Shown: piece by piece, positions 7,636 to 16,174 of the stretch | Numbering within the stretch: the first letter of the stretch is position 1 | Layout: each line of letters starts with the position of its first letter | Origin: Streptomyces fungicidicus | GTDB taxonomy: Bacteria > Actinomycetota > Actinomycetes > Streptomycetales > Streptomycetaceae | Length of the DNA stretch: 64,000 nucleotides | Assembly: GCF_003665435.1 (NCBI RefSeq) | Contig: NZ_CP023407.1 | Span: 2,542,001 to 2,606,000, forward strand | Reading direction: 5' to 3' | Notes under the pieces: model-generated | What the model saw: only the letters and a program-made list of their open reading frames with translations | Database searches by the model: none | Told to the model about the DNA's origin: nothing | Made by a program: the position numbers and the translations under genes

Positions 7636-8826
7636 TCAGGCCCGGTCGACCATCCAGGTCCCGTCCTCCTCGTCGTCGACCCGCACCTCCAGCTCACGGA
7701 TGCTCATACCGGCGTCCCAGAGCTCCCGGAAGCGCTTCATACGGTCCTGGACGTGGTCCCGGCGCGCGATCAGCCGGGTCCTGACGTTGACGTCGCGGAG
7801 GTCCTGCTCGATCTCGAAGGAGACCTCCTCGTCGTAGACGATGAAGTCGTCGGTGGTGCCGCGCTGGAGGTGCGGCGGCAGTTCGGGCAGCACCGCCACC
7901 CGGACCTCGATGTGCAGCGCCTTCTGCTCGTCGCACAGCCGCAGCAGCCGGTCGTCGAGTTCGCGGGCGCTCGCCAGCAGGAAGAGCCGCCGTACCGGCA
8001 CCCCGTGCTCCTCGATCGCCTCCCGCTGGGCGTCGAGGTAGCGGCTGGCGGGTTCGCTGTTCCAGAACTCGCGGTCGACGGAGGTGCTGATGGCGCTGAT
8101 GGACTGTTCCGCGGCGTGGGTGAGGGTGAGCATCCAGTCGTGGTTCTCGCCGTGGCACTCCACGCTCATGCTGGTGAGGGCCGCCATGTGCCCGACGACC
8201 CGCTGCATCTCCAGGCGGACGAACGTGTAGAGGATCGACGGTCCGGGCGCGAGGGCCTCGGCGAAGCGCTTGGCGAGCTCCGGCACTCCCTCGGTGCGGA
8301 CGCGGTCGAGCGGCGGATACGACTCGGGGCCCGGGGGCTGCTGGGGCAGGCGGTTCTCGACGAGCTGCCTGATGTCCTCGGTGTGCCGGGCCAGGCCGGT
8401 CCTCAGGTCGTCGTCGTGCCGCTCCAGGCCGTCCCGTACGGTGGCGGCGGTCTCGGCCAGGACGTTCCGCGTCCGCAACTGCTCCTCGTCGGGCCCCCGG
8501 TCGCGCACCAGCAGGTGCTGGAGGGCCACCGTGGCGGCGGCGCAGAGCCCGGCGGCGGCGAGCTGCCGCAGCGCGCCGGAGTCGGGGCTCAGCAGTGCGG
8601 CGACGCCCCAGACCACGAGGCCGACGGTCAGGCCGATGAGGCCCCTGCGCGTCCACTCGGCCCGGTCGGGCGGGACCGGTGGACGTGCCGGGGCGCCGTC
8701 CGGCCCGCCGGGCGGGCGGGACCGGGCCGGGCCGGGGATCGCCGGGCCGCCCTCACGGCCGGGCGCGCCCCCCGCGCCGGGCCTGGGTGCCGTGTCCTCG
8801 GGCTGAGGTGACTGTGCCGTGCTCAT
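7636..8826 (-). CDS. Membrane-anchored protein of unknown function with a PLD-like C-terminal domain
   Basis: A 396-residue protein. About 60 Pro/Gly-rich N-terminal residues precede two closely spaced hydrophobic helices (GLIGLTVGLVVWGVAALL and AAAGLCAAATVALQHLLV). A helical stretch with heptad character follows (ETAATVRDGLERHDDDLRTG). The cytoplasmic domain contains HAAEQSISAISTSVDREFW, YLDAQREAIEEHGVPVRRLF and a final DFIVYDEEVSFE. These blocks resemble PLD-like domains found at the C-termini of some Streptomyces regulators, but no catalytic HKD is present, so binding or sensing is likelier than catalysis. It follows the SCO2521-family gene by 82 bp on the same strand and may belong to that operon. 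Confidence 0.75.
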   Translation of the reverse strand: MSTAQSPQPEDTAPRPGAGGAPGREGGPAIPGPARSRPPGGPDGAPARPPVPPDRAEWTRRGLIGLTVGLVVWGVAALLSPDSGALRQLAAAGLCAAATVALQHLLVRDRGPDEEQLRTRNVLAETAATVRDGLERHDDDLRTGLARHTEDIRQLVENRLPQQPPGPESYPPLDRVRTEGVPELAKRFAEALAPGPSILYTFVRLEMQRVVGHMAALTSMSVECHGENHDWMLTLTHAAEQSISAISTSVDREFWNSEPASRYLDAQREAIEEHGVPVRRLFLLASARELDDRLLRLCDEQKALHIEVRVAVLPELPPHLQRGTTDDFIVYDEEVSFEIEQDLRDVNVRTRLIARRDHVQDRMKRFRELWDAGMSIRELEVRVDDEEDGTWMVDRA

Positions 8827-8908
8827 CTCGCTTCTCCCCCCGTTGGGATGGGCGTCGGATCGGGGTGCGGGGATGTGCGTCGGGACGCGCCGGGGCGCGG
8901 GCCCGGGG

Positions 8909-9904
8909 TCAGGGACACCACTCGGCCTCCCGGTGGGGAATCGCGTGCAGGGCGAGCTGGTCCCGGATGCGCTGCACCAGGGTCCGCCACTGCCGGGTGA
9001 AGCCGGGGCGTTCCTCCAGGGCGTCCCAGAGCGGGGCCAGTCCCGGCGCCACCCGGGCCCGTGGCATCCACAGGTGCAGCAGGTGGTCGACGGCGGGCCG
9101 CAGGGCGGTGACGACGGCGGGGCGCTCCCCCGCGTGCCGCGGCCGGGCCGGCGGGTCGCCGGCGCCCAGCCGGATGCCGTCGAGGATGCGGACGACGGTG
9201 GTGAGCAGCCAGTCGTGCAGGGCGAGATCGTCGCAGAGCCCGGCGATGTCGCCGCTGGGGGTGCCGGCGGGGACGCGGAGCCGCACCGTGCGCAGTTCGT
9301 CCTCGGCGACGGTGAACCGCTCGATCGACGGTCCCTCGTCGCGTTCGGTGGGCAGGGCCACCCAGCGCAGCCTGGTGGGGCGGGACTTCAGGGGCGGTCG
9401 CTGGTCGAGCAGGGGGTGGCGCAGCACCCGGGTGAGCAGTCCGTCGGCGATCAGCCCGACGTCGAGTTCGCCGGGCCGGCCGCCGGTCAGCAGCCCCTGG
9501 GCGACCGCCTCGTACGGCAGTTTCCCGAACGGCTCGACGGTTCCGGGACGTACCAGGTAGTGGCCCCAGGGGCGCCGGTGGTCGGGTCCGGCGGCGGGCG
9601 CCCGGAAGTGGGCGGAGCTCTGCAGGACGCGTCCCTCGGTGAGGGAGGCGTGGGCGGCGACGGTGCCGACGGCGCGGATCCTGGCGCCGTTGGCGCTGGG
9701 CAGGGGGCAGTCGACGCCGGTGAGGGTGTCGGGCGAACGGCCGTAGAGGTTCGGGCGTTCGGAGAGCAGCACGCGCTCGTCGGCGCGCACTCCGAGGAGC
9801 TGGGCGGCGGCGCGGCTGTCGAGGGCCTGCAGGGCGGGCAGCAGACAGGTGCGGACCTCGCCGCAGGCGAGCACGACGGGCGGCTGCGTCTCCCCCGGCG
9901 TCAT
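8909..9904 (-). CDS. SCO2521 family protein (unknown function)
   Basis: A 331-residue protein, last of a five-gene co-directional cassette. I recognise it as the SCO2521 family, which has no assigned activity. The N-terminal third is beta-rich and conserved-looking (VVLACGEVRTCLLPALQALD, ERPNLYGRSPDTLTGVDCPL, VGTVAAHASLTEG). The last 120 residues are helical (LCDDLALHDWLLTTVVRILD, VDHLLHLWMPRARVAPGLAP). There is no signal peptide or membrane helix. The ATG at 9904 is one base from the stop of the SCO2522-family gene. The cassette context implies joint function with a variant P-loop ATPase and a methyltransferase. Confidence 0.85.
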   Translation of the reverse strand: MTPGETQPPVVLACGEVRTCLLPALQALDSRAAAQLLGVRADERVLLSERPNLYGRSPDTLTGVDCPLPSANGARIRAVGTVAAHASLTEGRVLQSSAHFRAPAAGPDHRRPWGHYLVRPGTVEPFGKLPYEAVAQGLLTGGRPGELDVGLIADGLLTRVLRHPLLDQRPPLKSRPTRLRWVALPTERDEGPSIERFTVAEDELRTVRLRVPAGTPSGDIAGLCDDLALHDWLLTTVVRILDGIRLGAGDPPARPRHAGERPAVVTALRPAVDHLLHLWMPRARVAPGLAPLWDALEERPGFTRQWRTLVQRIRDQLALHAIPHREAEWCP

Positions 9905-9905
9905 G

Positions 9906-10868
9906 TCACTGCCCCGCGTAGAAGACGTAGGAGACGCGGTCGGCCACGGAGGCGGGGACGTCCGCGTTCTCCCGGGCGGAGCGGCCGGCGGCCTGGTCCA
10001 GCGCTCCGGGGTCGACCTCGATCTGGTCGAGGATCACCCGGACGGCGTGCTCGACGGGTAAGAAGCGGCTGGGCAGCACCGAGCAGGTCCGGTAGGCGGC
10101 GAACGGGTCCGCCCGGGGGTTGAGCCGGACCAGCGGGGGCAGTTCGTCCCAGTCCTCGGGGAAGGCGCCGCCGGTGTGCGGCTGGGGCACGAGCACGGCC
10201 TCGCCCTCGTTGCGCAGCAGTCCGAGGCGGGCGAGCTGCCACACCGCGGCGAGGAAGGGGCACGACCAGGTGCGGTGCCCGTCCGGGCCGTCGTCCCACA
10301 GTTCGACGTCGAGGAAGACGGAGTGGCGGCGGGCGGCGGTCTCCTTCGGCGGCTGCCAGACGGCCTTCTTCATGGCCTGCGGGGCGCGTGCGCCGGGGCC
10401 GCGCTCGCCGTTGGCGAGCCAGCCGGTCCGCGCGGCCGGCGGGCGCAGCCCGTAGCTGCCGGGCGGCGGCTCCTCGACGATCCGTCCGGCCACGGCTTCG
10501 GCGACGGGCACCTTGCCGGCGACGGCGCAGCCGGACTCGCGGGCCAGGTAGTCGACGACGAGCCCGGCCCGGTCGGCCTCCTCCAGCAGCAGGGGGACGA
10601 CTTCGGCGGGTCCGGCGAAGCGGGTGAAGTAGTCGTCGATCAGGAAGCAGGTGCTGATCCGCGGGCGTTTGCCGCCGGCCCCCGCGGCAGCCGTGGCGCG
10701 TGCCGCCTCCGCCCAGGGGCGCACCCGGGCGAAGTGGCGGCGCAGATGTTCCGGGCCGGCCTCGAAGTCCTCCATGTAGAGGTGGCCGAGCTCCAGCGAG
10801 AGGTGGGACAGCGGGACCGCCTGGGTGCGTGGCTCGGCGGCGGTCTCGCGGAACACTGCGTCCGTCAC
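9906..10868 (-). CDS. SCO2522 family protein (unknown function)
   Basis: A 320-residue protein beginning at a GTG (10868) that overlaps the stop of the P-loop ATPase gene by four bases (GTGA). Membership of the SCO2522 family is recognised from context and sequence. The N-terminal third looks enzymatic: LSHLSLELGHLYMEDFEAGP, then a strand ending in two aspartates (STCFLIDDYF, D78-D79), then EVVPLLLEEADRAGLVVDYL and ARESGCA. A Gly/Pro-rich stretch around residues 130-165 leads to a C-terminal region with HSVFLDVELWDDG and TWSCPFLAAVWQLARLGLL. No named fold is certain. The much longer upstream open frame is not real, since it runs antisense-like through the ATPase gene. Confidence 0.85.
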   Translation of the reverse strand: MTDAVFRETAAEPRTQAVPLSHLSLELGHLYMEDFEAGPEHLRRHFARVRPWAEAARATAAAGAGGKRPRISTCFLIDDYFTRFAGPAEVVPLLLEEADRAGLVVDYLARESGCAVAGKVPVAEAVAGRIVEEPPPGSYGLRPPAARTGWLANGERGPGARAPQAMKKAVWQPPKETAARRHSVFLDVELWDDGPDGHRTWSCPFLAAVWQLARLGLLRNEGEAVLVPQPHTGGAFPEDWDELPPLVRLNPRADPFAAYRTCSVLPSRFLPVEHAVRVILDQIEVDPGALDQAAGRSARENADVPASVADRVSYVFYAGQ

Positions 10869-11782
10869 GGCCGCCCCCAGCAGTCGTCGTCGGTCAGGCG
10901 TCTCGCGAGCTCCTCCAGCGCCTCCAGCGTCTCCTTGTTGGCGATCTGGGTGGCGAGCACGTCCTCTTCGGTGATCAGCTGTTCGCGCCACTGCAGGATG
11001 GGCTCCAGGGGCACCGTGCCCAGGACCACGCTGTCGCCGATGCGGTGTTCCGCGGCGAGCCGGCGCAGGGTTTCGTCGCAGGCCTGCATCCAGGCGGCCT
11101 GGGCGGGCGAGCCCTGTGCCCACAGCGGCGAGTCCGGGTCGGGCACCGCGGCCCGGACCAGGCGGATGGCGCCCTGCAGCGCCTCCTCGTCGTGTCCGCG
11201 TTCGACGCCGCCCCGGATGATGCCGTGGTCCTTGTGGACGAGTCCGGCGGCGGCGATCACGTGCTGCCGGGTCCAGCGGTGGAACACCAGCCAGCGGAAC
11301 GGGACGTAGCGCATCCGGGGGTGGGCGGTGGCGGCGAGGGCCATGTCGACGGCGTAGCTGCGGCCGGCGCTGAGGTCGACGACGATCACGTCGAACTCGC
11401 CGTTGAGCCGCAGCAGCAGGTCGACGCAGCGCTCGAGGGCGTCCTCGCCGGTGGCGAACTCGCCGCCGCCGGCGTCGCCGGGGAGCAGCACCAGACGGCC
11501 GGCCTGGTTCGGGCGGGCGCGCAGCTGGGGGTGCTCGGTCTGCCGCCAGACGTCGATCCTGGCGGGCTCGGCGACCATGCCCTCCAGGTAGGAGTGCAGG
11601 CCGTTCTCCTCGGTGCCGCGCATGGCGCCGGGCACGTCGAAGACGGCTGCTGCCGTGGGCGAGCCGAAGTCGAAGTCGACGTAGGCCACGTGGTCGCCGG
11701 CCAGGGCGCGCTGGTAGGCCAGGTTGGCGCTGGTCACCGAGCGGCCGGTGCCTCCTTTGTCGGAGGCGGCGAAGACGAGCAC
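10865..11782 (-). CDS. SCO2523 family variant P-loop ATPase (ParA/MinD-like)
   Basis: A 305-residue SIMIBI-class NTPase related to ParA/MinD. The N-terminal strand and loop read VFAASDKGGTGRSVTSANLA. The family signature lysine is present at K9, but the canonical Walker A lysine is replaced by R14 (KGGTGRS instead of KGGxGKT/S). Switch I-like VAYVDFDFGSPTAA and the Walker B-like strand FDVIVVDLSAGRSYAVDMAL follow. It starts at a GTG with a GGAGG site inside the end of the upstream gene and overlaps the next gene by four bases. It may position or switch the other cassette proteins by nucleotide binding, with altered or no hydrolysis (inference). Confidence 0.9.
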   Translation of the reverse strand: MLVFAASDKGGTGRSVTSANLAYQRALAGDHVAYVDFDFGSPTAAAVFDVPGAMRGTEENGLHSYLEGMVAEPARIDVWRQTEHPQLRARPNQAGRLVLLPGDAGGGEFATGEDALERCVDLLLRLNGEFDVIVVDLSAGRSYAVDMALAATAHPRMRYVPFRWLVFHRWTRQHVIAAAGLVHKDHGIIRGGVERGHDEEALQGAIRLVRAAVPDPDSPLWAQGSPAQAAWMQACDETLRRLAAEHRIGDSVVLGTVPLEPILQWREQLITEEDVLATQIANKETLEALEELARRLTDDDCWGRP

Positions 11783-11785
11783 GGC

Positions 11786-13627
11786 TCACACCTCCTGGGC
11801 GGCGGCGCCCCGGGCCTGGGCCAGGGTGTCGAGCTCCTGGAGCACCGGCAGGGCCAGGGCGAACGCGGTCGCGGGCCGGTCGTCTACCAGGCCCCGGGCG
11901 TGGTCGAGCCGGCTTTCTATGCTCCGCATGGCCCGGCCCCTGCTGCCGTCGGCGGAGGCGGAGGCCTCCATCTGCTCCTTGCCGAACAGGTGGGTGGCCT
12001 CGCTGAGCAGGTCGCGGGCCAACTGGGCGAGTTCGGGGCTGCGGATGGGCTGTTGTTCGTAGAGGTTGCGGGCGGCGACCAGGCACTCGGTGACGCGTTC
12101 GGTGATGCTCCAGGACAGGCGCCGGCCGACGCGGGTGTCCGGGTAGACGGCCCGTGCGTTGTCCCAGAGGCCGGCCCCGTCGCCGTCCTCGATCCGCCGG
12201 TACCACAGGTGCTCGAACGCCTGCTCGCCCAGGCGCAGCAGGCGGTCCTGCGCGTCGATGTTCCGGGAGAGTTCCGCGAGCTGGATGATCCGCTTGAGCA
12301 GCTGGGCGGAGAAGTCGGTCATCCGCCACTGCAGCGGGCCGCCGGACCGCTCGGAGCCGGCGAGCGGCATGGTGACGCCCGGGTTGTGCAGCTCGATCGC
12401 CGGGTCGTTCCTGGTCATGCGGCTGGTGACGCGGCCGCGGTCGGCGAGGCGCTCCATGATGGCGACGGTGCGGGTGAGGTCGTCGTCGGTGGCCTTCCGG
12501 CGGACCAGGTCGTGCACGAGGATGGCCGCGACGGTCAGCGAGAAGTACTCGGACTCCAGTCGCAGTCCGGTGGTCTGCCAGGGCAGGTCCTCCAGGGGCC
12601 AGCGCTCGCTGCCGAACCGGGCGATGGCCGACCAGTACTGCTGGCTGAGTTCCCAGCGCAGGCGTAACGCCTCGGCTAGCTTCTGCTGGTCGGCGTCGAG
12701 CAGTCCCAGGGTGAGGGTCCGGTCCGAGAACAGGTCCTGGATGCCGTCCAGGGCGATCACGGTGAAGTACACGTAGGGCAGCCGGTCGGCGATGCCGTCG
12801 GGCTGGCCGGGGACCTGGATGTCCAGGTCGGTGATGGTCGGCGCGTCCTTGACCACGCCCCAGGCCCAGCCGCACTCGAAGAGCTGGCTCTCGTCCCGGA
12901 TGCTCTCGTCGACCTGGATGCCGCGGCTGAGGCTCTCGATGATGGTGGCGCGCAGCGGGCGGAAGCGGCGGGAGAACTGCTGGAGCACGGCCCGGTCGGA
13001 CTGTCTCTCCTGGCCGATCACCTGGATGAGCCGCTTGCCCTGTTCGGACTCGGCGTCGAAGACGTTGACGGTGAAGGAGCGCAGCAGGCTGATCATCGCC
13101 GCGGTCAGCCGGGTGTTGGTGGCGTCCCGCAGCTCGCCGAGGGCCTTGCGCACCTCGGGCCGGGTGGTGCTGGGCTCATAGACCTTGAGGAATCCGAGGG
13201 TGGCGAGGCACAGCGTGACGGACATGGAGTAGGAGTCGACCACGCCCAGCTGGTACTGCTCGTGGGTGAGCTTCTGCTGGGCGTCGGTCGCCCGGAAGTA
13301 GTGGCCGCCCGCGAAGGTGGGGCTGTCGTCGGGCCCGGTGTGGCTGCGCATGAACTGGGAGAGCGCGGTGATCAGGTTGGGCGGGATCTCCAGCCGGCTG
13401 CCGACCCGCTCCAGGGAGCGCAGCACGTCCCGTTCGGTGGTGTCCGGCTGGTCGAGCCGGAACGCGGGGACCTCGGTGGCGGGGTACAGCAGACAGAGCA
13501 GCCGCTCGGCGTCGGCGACGCTGCTCAGCCCGTCGGTGTCCTCCCAGACGAGTTTCCCGTCGTCGAACGAATGGCGGGCCACGGCCCGCCAGATGTCCAG
13601 CAGATGCTGCCGCGGCTTGATCTGCAT
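11786..13627 (-). CDS. SCO2524 family protein, large helical protein of unknown function
   Basis: A 613-residue protein, the largest of the cassette, recognised as the SCO2524 family. It is predominantly alpha-helical, without membrane segments, signal peptide or a motif I can name. Landmarks are the N-terminal QHLLDIWRAVARHSFDDGKL, a segment FAGGHYFRATDAQQKLTHEQ, an arginine-rich core around QFSRRFRPLRATIIESLSRG, and a repeat-like C-terminal helix array ending LALPVLQELDTLAQ. Its stop is three bases before the ATPase start, with that gene's ribosome site overlapping its end. It is plausibly a scaffold or receptor for the ATPase (inference). Confidence 0.85.
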   Translation of the reverse strand: MQIKPRQHLLDIWRAVARHSFDDGKLVWEDTDGLSSVADAERLLCLLYPATEVPAFRLDQPDTTERDVLRSLERVGSRLEIPPNLITALSQFMRSHTGPDDSPTFAGGHYFRATDAQQKLTHEQYQLGVVDSYSMSVTLCLATLGFLKVYEPSTTRPEVRKALGELRDATNTRLTAAMISLLRSFTVNVFDAESEQGKRLIQVIGQERQSDRAVLQQFSRRFRPLRATIIESLSRGIQVDESIRDESQLFECGWAWGVVKDAPTITDLDIQVPGQPDGIADRLPYVYFTVIALDGIQDLFSDRTLTLGLLDADQQKLAEALRLRWELSQQYWSAIARFGSERWPLEDLPWQTTGLRLESEYFSLTVAAILVHDLVRRKATDDDLTRTVAIMERLADRGRVTSRMTRNDPAIELHNPGVTMPLAGSERSGGPLQWRMTDFSAQLLKRIIQLAELSRNIDAQDRLLRLGEQAFEHLWYRRIEDGDGAGLWDNARAVYPDTRVGRRLSWSITERVTECLVAARNLYEQQPIRSPELAQLARDLLSEATHLFGKEQMEASASADGSRGRAMRSIESRLDHARGLVDDRPATAFALALPVLQELDTLAQARGAAAQEV

Positions 13628-13682
13628 CCCCGCACCCCTCGTACAGATCTACGTGCCCTGTGTTCAGACATGGTCCCCGTTC

Positions 13683-14432
13683 CTACGGGGTGGCAATCGC
13701 CGAATTCCGCCGCCCCAGGGCGAGAATCATTCCCTCGTGTCCCGGCCGCACCATGTGGTGCAGATCGTGGATTTCCAGGTCGGCGCCGAAGGGCTCCAGG
13801 CTCTCGCGCACCGTGTCCACGTTCACCCGGTAGGCGGGATATCTGTGTTCGCCCACCTGATATCCGAGCGATTCCTTCATGAACGCCGCGGCGAACGGGG
13901 CCCCCTCGTTCAGCACGTCCATGAAGCAGCGCACTCCCCGCCGGAACTCGTCGGGGCACTCGGACATCGAGTCCGCGACGAAGAACATGGTCCCGATGTC
14001 CCAGCGCCGCTGTCCGTCGAGGTCCAGCAGGTTGGCGCGCTCGACCCGGACGATCTCGCCGAACCGGCTCCTCGGCTCGACGTCCCGGTAGGCGGGAGCC
14101 TCGCGCAGGACGTCCCAGAACGCGTCCCACGCCATGTCGTATCCGCCGCCGGATGCCTGCTTCTCCAGATACTCGACATTCGGAGTCGCGTATTCCAGGA
14201 GAAGGATCTTCTCGCACCAGGGGAGCATCGACAGGGCCGGATAGAGATTGGCCCCGGCGCCCACGTCGACCCCGCGCACCGAGGGCGGAACGCCTCGCTC
14301 GAAACAACGGCTGAAATAGTCGCGCATGAGGCCGACGATCAGCAGATCGACCTCGAGCGGGGTGCGGTAATTGAGGTCGACGTACACTTCCGGATCGAAC
14401 TTCGACCATGGCGCGTCGGCGTTGCGATCCAT
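13683..14432 (-). CDS. SCO2525 family SAM-dependent methyltransferase
   Basis: First gene of the cassette, about 249 residues. It looks like the NNMT/PNMT/TEMT class of small-molecule N-methyltransferases. The SAM-binding loop is GVDVGAGANLYPALSMLPW, the acidic end of strand 2 is LLEYATPNVEYLEKQ, and a motif IV region follows (DIGTMFFVADSMSECPDEF). The C-terminal strands contain AAFMKESLGYQVGEHRYPAY. Two adjacent ATG codons exist. The second (14432) is chosen because AGGG lies five bases upstream, whereas the first leaves only two. The substrate is unknown. A 340-bp spacer upstream holds the cassette's presumed promoter. Confidence 0.88.
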   Translation of the reverse strand: MDRNADAPWSKFDPEVYVDLNYRTPLEVDLLIVGLMRDYFSRCFERGVPPSVRGVDVGAGANLYPALSMLPWCEKILLLEYATPNVEYLEKQASGGGYDMAWDAFWDVLREAPAYRDVEPRSRFGEIVRVERANLLDLDGQRRWDIGTMFFVADSMSECPDEFRRGVRCFMDVLNEGAPFAAAFMKESLGYQVGEHRYPAYRVNVDTVRESLEPFGADLEIHDLHHMVRPGHEGMILALGRRNSAIATP

Positions 14433-14435
14433 CAT

Positions 14436-14775
14436 CACCCTGCCAAGTTCCACTCGTGTCGGACAAGACCGTGTGCCCTGTGCCCGGGTCCTCGTGGACT
14501 TCGGCGGACGAAGAAGCGGCTCCGGTGCTCGCACGGTAAGCCCGGAAGGCACGCGGAGACAGCCAGGAACACGCCAGTCCAGCGCGACCGGGCGCACATC
14601 AGGCGCACGTCAGCACAGTCCTGACACAGCTGAACTCGCCCTTGCGAGCGGCGAGTTGGACGCTCACTCTAGCCAGAAGCAGCCACCGGCCGCCACCGGG
14701 GTCCGCATTCCTCCCTACGTGTGAACGGCGGTCATGGCCGCCGTGTTGACGTCTCACGTCCCGACTGGGGGTGGC
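14436..14775. other. Divergent intergenic region between cassette and acetyltransferase
   Basis: This 340-bp spacer carries the promoters for the five-gene cassette (minus) and the acetyltransferase (plus). I see a short imperfect inverted repeat around TCAGCACAGTCCTGACACAGC (14608-14628), but no convincing -35/-10 pair on either strand. No coding frame with good codon bias is present. Confidence 0.5.
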
Positions 14776-15324
14776 ATGACCGCCGAACCGCTTGAGCGCG
14801 CCCTGGACCACGACGAGCGCCTCACCCGGCCGACACCTCTCTCGGAACCACCACCTCCGCTCCTGCGGACGGCACGGGAGTCCGACCTGCCCGAACTGCA
14901 ACGCCTCGACGAGGAGGTCTTCCGGGAGGTCGCCTACCCCGCGTTCCTGCTGCGGCAGCTGTACGACCTGTACGCCGAGCATCTGCTGGTCCTCGACGAC
15001 GGCGACGGCCGGCTGCGCGGCTACGTCCTGGCGGCCACCACGGCGATCAGCAGGGACAGCTGGATCCTCGGCCTGTGCGTGACCGAGGACCGGCGCCGGC
15101 ACGGGCTGGGCCGGGAGCTGATGGAGGAGGTCCTGAAGCGGCTGCGCCGGTGCGGGACCGCACGGGTCCGGCTGACCGTGGAGCCCGCCAACGGCGCCGC
15201 GATCCTGCTCTACCGCTCCCTGGGCTTTTGCCCGGAACCGCCCGGCGACGGGCTGCGCCCGGACTACTTCGGTCCGGGCGAGGACCGCCTGGTGATGTGC
15301 CTCGCGCTGTCCGGCGGGGACTGA
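14776..15324 (+). CDS. GNAT-family N-acetyltransferase
   Basis: A 182-residue acetyltransferase from the chosen ATG at 14776 (GGGGG five bases upstream; an in-frame ATG at 14734 is less well supported). The GNAT core is complete: ESDLPELQRLDEEVF for helices 1-2, strand 4 ILGLCVTEDRRRHGLGREL with the acetyl-CoA pyrophosphate loop (RRRHGLG), and the C-terminal signature NGAAILLYRSLGF. Members transfer acetyl from acetyl-CoA to amines or protein N-termini, and the RimI-like LYRSLGF end is compatible with either. It converges with the TerB-like gene with a 16-bp gap. Confidence 0.9.
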   Translation: MTAEPLERALDHDERLTRPTPLSEPPPPLLRTARESDLPELQRLDEEVFREVAYPAFLLRQLYDLYAEHLLVLDDGDGRLRGYVLAATTAISRDSWILGLCVTEDRRRHGLGRELMEEVLKRLRRCGTARVRLTVEPANGAAILLYRSLGFCPEPPGDGLRPDYFGPGEDRLVMCLALSGGD

Positions 15325-15340
15325 CGGCGTCAGGGCGGCT

Positions 15341-16042
15341 TCAGGACGGCGTCCGGGCCGCCGCCAGCAGACGGGTCACGTCGTCCGAGCAGATGGTGAG
15401 CGCCGCGCCCACGGTGGCCAGGGCATCGCGCTCGGCGGGGGTGTAGGGGCCGTCGGCGAGGGCGATGCGGGCGCCCTGGAGGAGGATCGCCTCGCGGCCG
15501 GGGGCGGCGAGGTGCGGGGCCAGCGGGTCCAGTGCCTCGTGCAGTTCGATCGCCAGGCCGGCCGTGCAGGGCTCCCCGGTGAAGCGGCCGGTGTCCGCCT
15601 CCAGCGCCTCGACCAGCGCGGCCAGCTGCTCCTCCGTGCAGTCGTCGAAGCCCGCGGCGCGCACCCCGACCGTGGCCGTCTCCAGGGAGGCGCGCGCACA
15701 GGTGCCGCCGGCCGCGAGCACCGCGAGGGCGACGGTGTGGACGGCGTCGCGGAGCATCGCGGAGAAGCGGGTGGTGGTGGGGTGGTCCAGCACGTCGGTG
15801 CCGAAGTGGTGGCGGCAGGCCGCGCATTCGACGACCGGTCCGGTCTCGCCGCGCGGCAGCACCGGCACGCCGAGCAGGGCGAAGCGGCGGTGTCCGGTGA
15901 GCCGCTGGTAGTTGCGGTCGCCGCCGCAGCCGGGGCAGAAGAACTCCCCGTCGCCCACCGTCGTCCACGCGGTGCGGATGCCCAGCAGGCGCGAGAGTCT
16001 GGCGGCAGCGGCACGGCCGTTGGGTCCCCGTCCTGGCAGCAC
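15341..16042 (-). CDS. TerB-family tellurite-resistance-like protein with zinc ribbon
   Basis: A 233-residue protein. The N-terminal zinc ribbon has two CxxC pairs (FFCPGCGGDRNY near residues 34-45 and VECAACRHHFG near 71-81). A TerB-like all-helical domain follows, with paired acidic helices (FDDCTEEQLAALVEALEADT and GPYTPAERDALATVGAALTI). TerB domains bind metal through acidic residues and occur in tellurium-resistance and membrane-stress systems. Streptomyces TerB/zinc-ribbon genes at this locus have no proven phenotype. It is transcribed toward the acetyltransferase and separated from leuA by a strong terminator hairpin. Confidence 0.85.
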   Translation of the reverse strand: MLPGRGPNGRAAAARLSRLLGIRTAWTTVGDGEFFCPGCGGDRNYQRLTGHRRFALLGVPVLPRGETGPVVECAACRHHFGTDVLDHPTTTRFSAMLRDAVHTVALAVLAAGGTCARASLETATVGVRAAGFDDCTEEQLAALVEALEADTGRFTGEPCTAGLAIELHEALDPLAPHLAAPGREAILLQGARIALADGPYTPAERDALATVGAALTICSDDVTRLLAAARTPS

Positions 16043-16174
16043 ATCGCACCTCCATCAACGCCACGGCATCATCGCCGCCGCTTGCGTGATGTTAGCCACA
16101 TCCATGAGGCGGAGTCAGTACTTGGGACGAGACCTTTCCGTGACCCACACGTGGAGATGGCCGGTAAATGACGG

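Noticed and set aside
9906..12875. 989-codon minus-strand frame joining the SCO2522 gene to upstream sequence
   Set aside because: Only the last 320 codons are real. Upstream of the GTG at 10868 the frame is an Arg-rich shadow of the ATPase and SCO2524-family genes, not a fusion protein.
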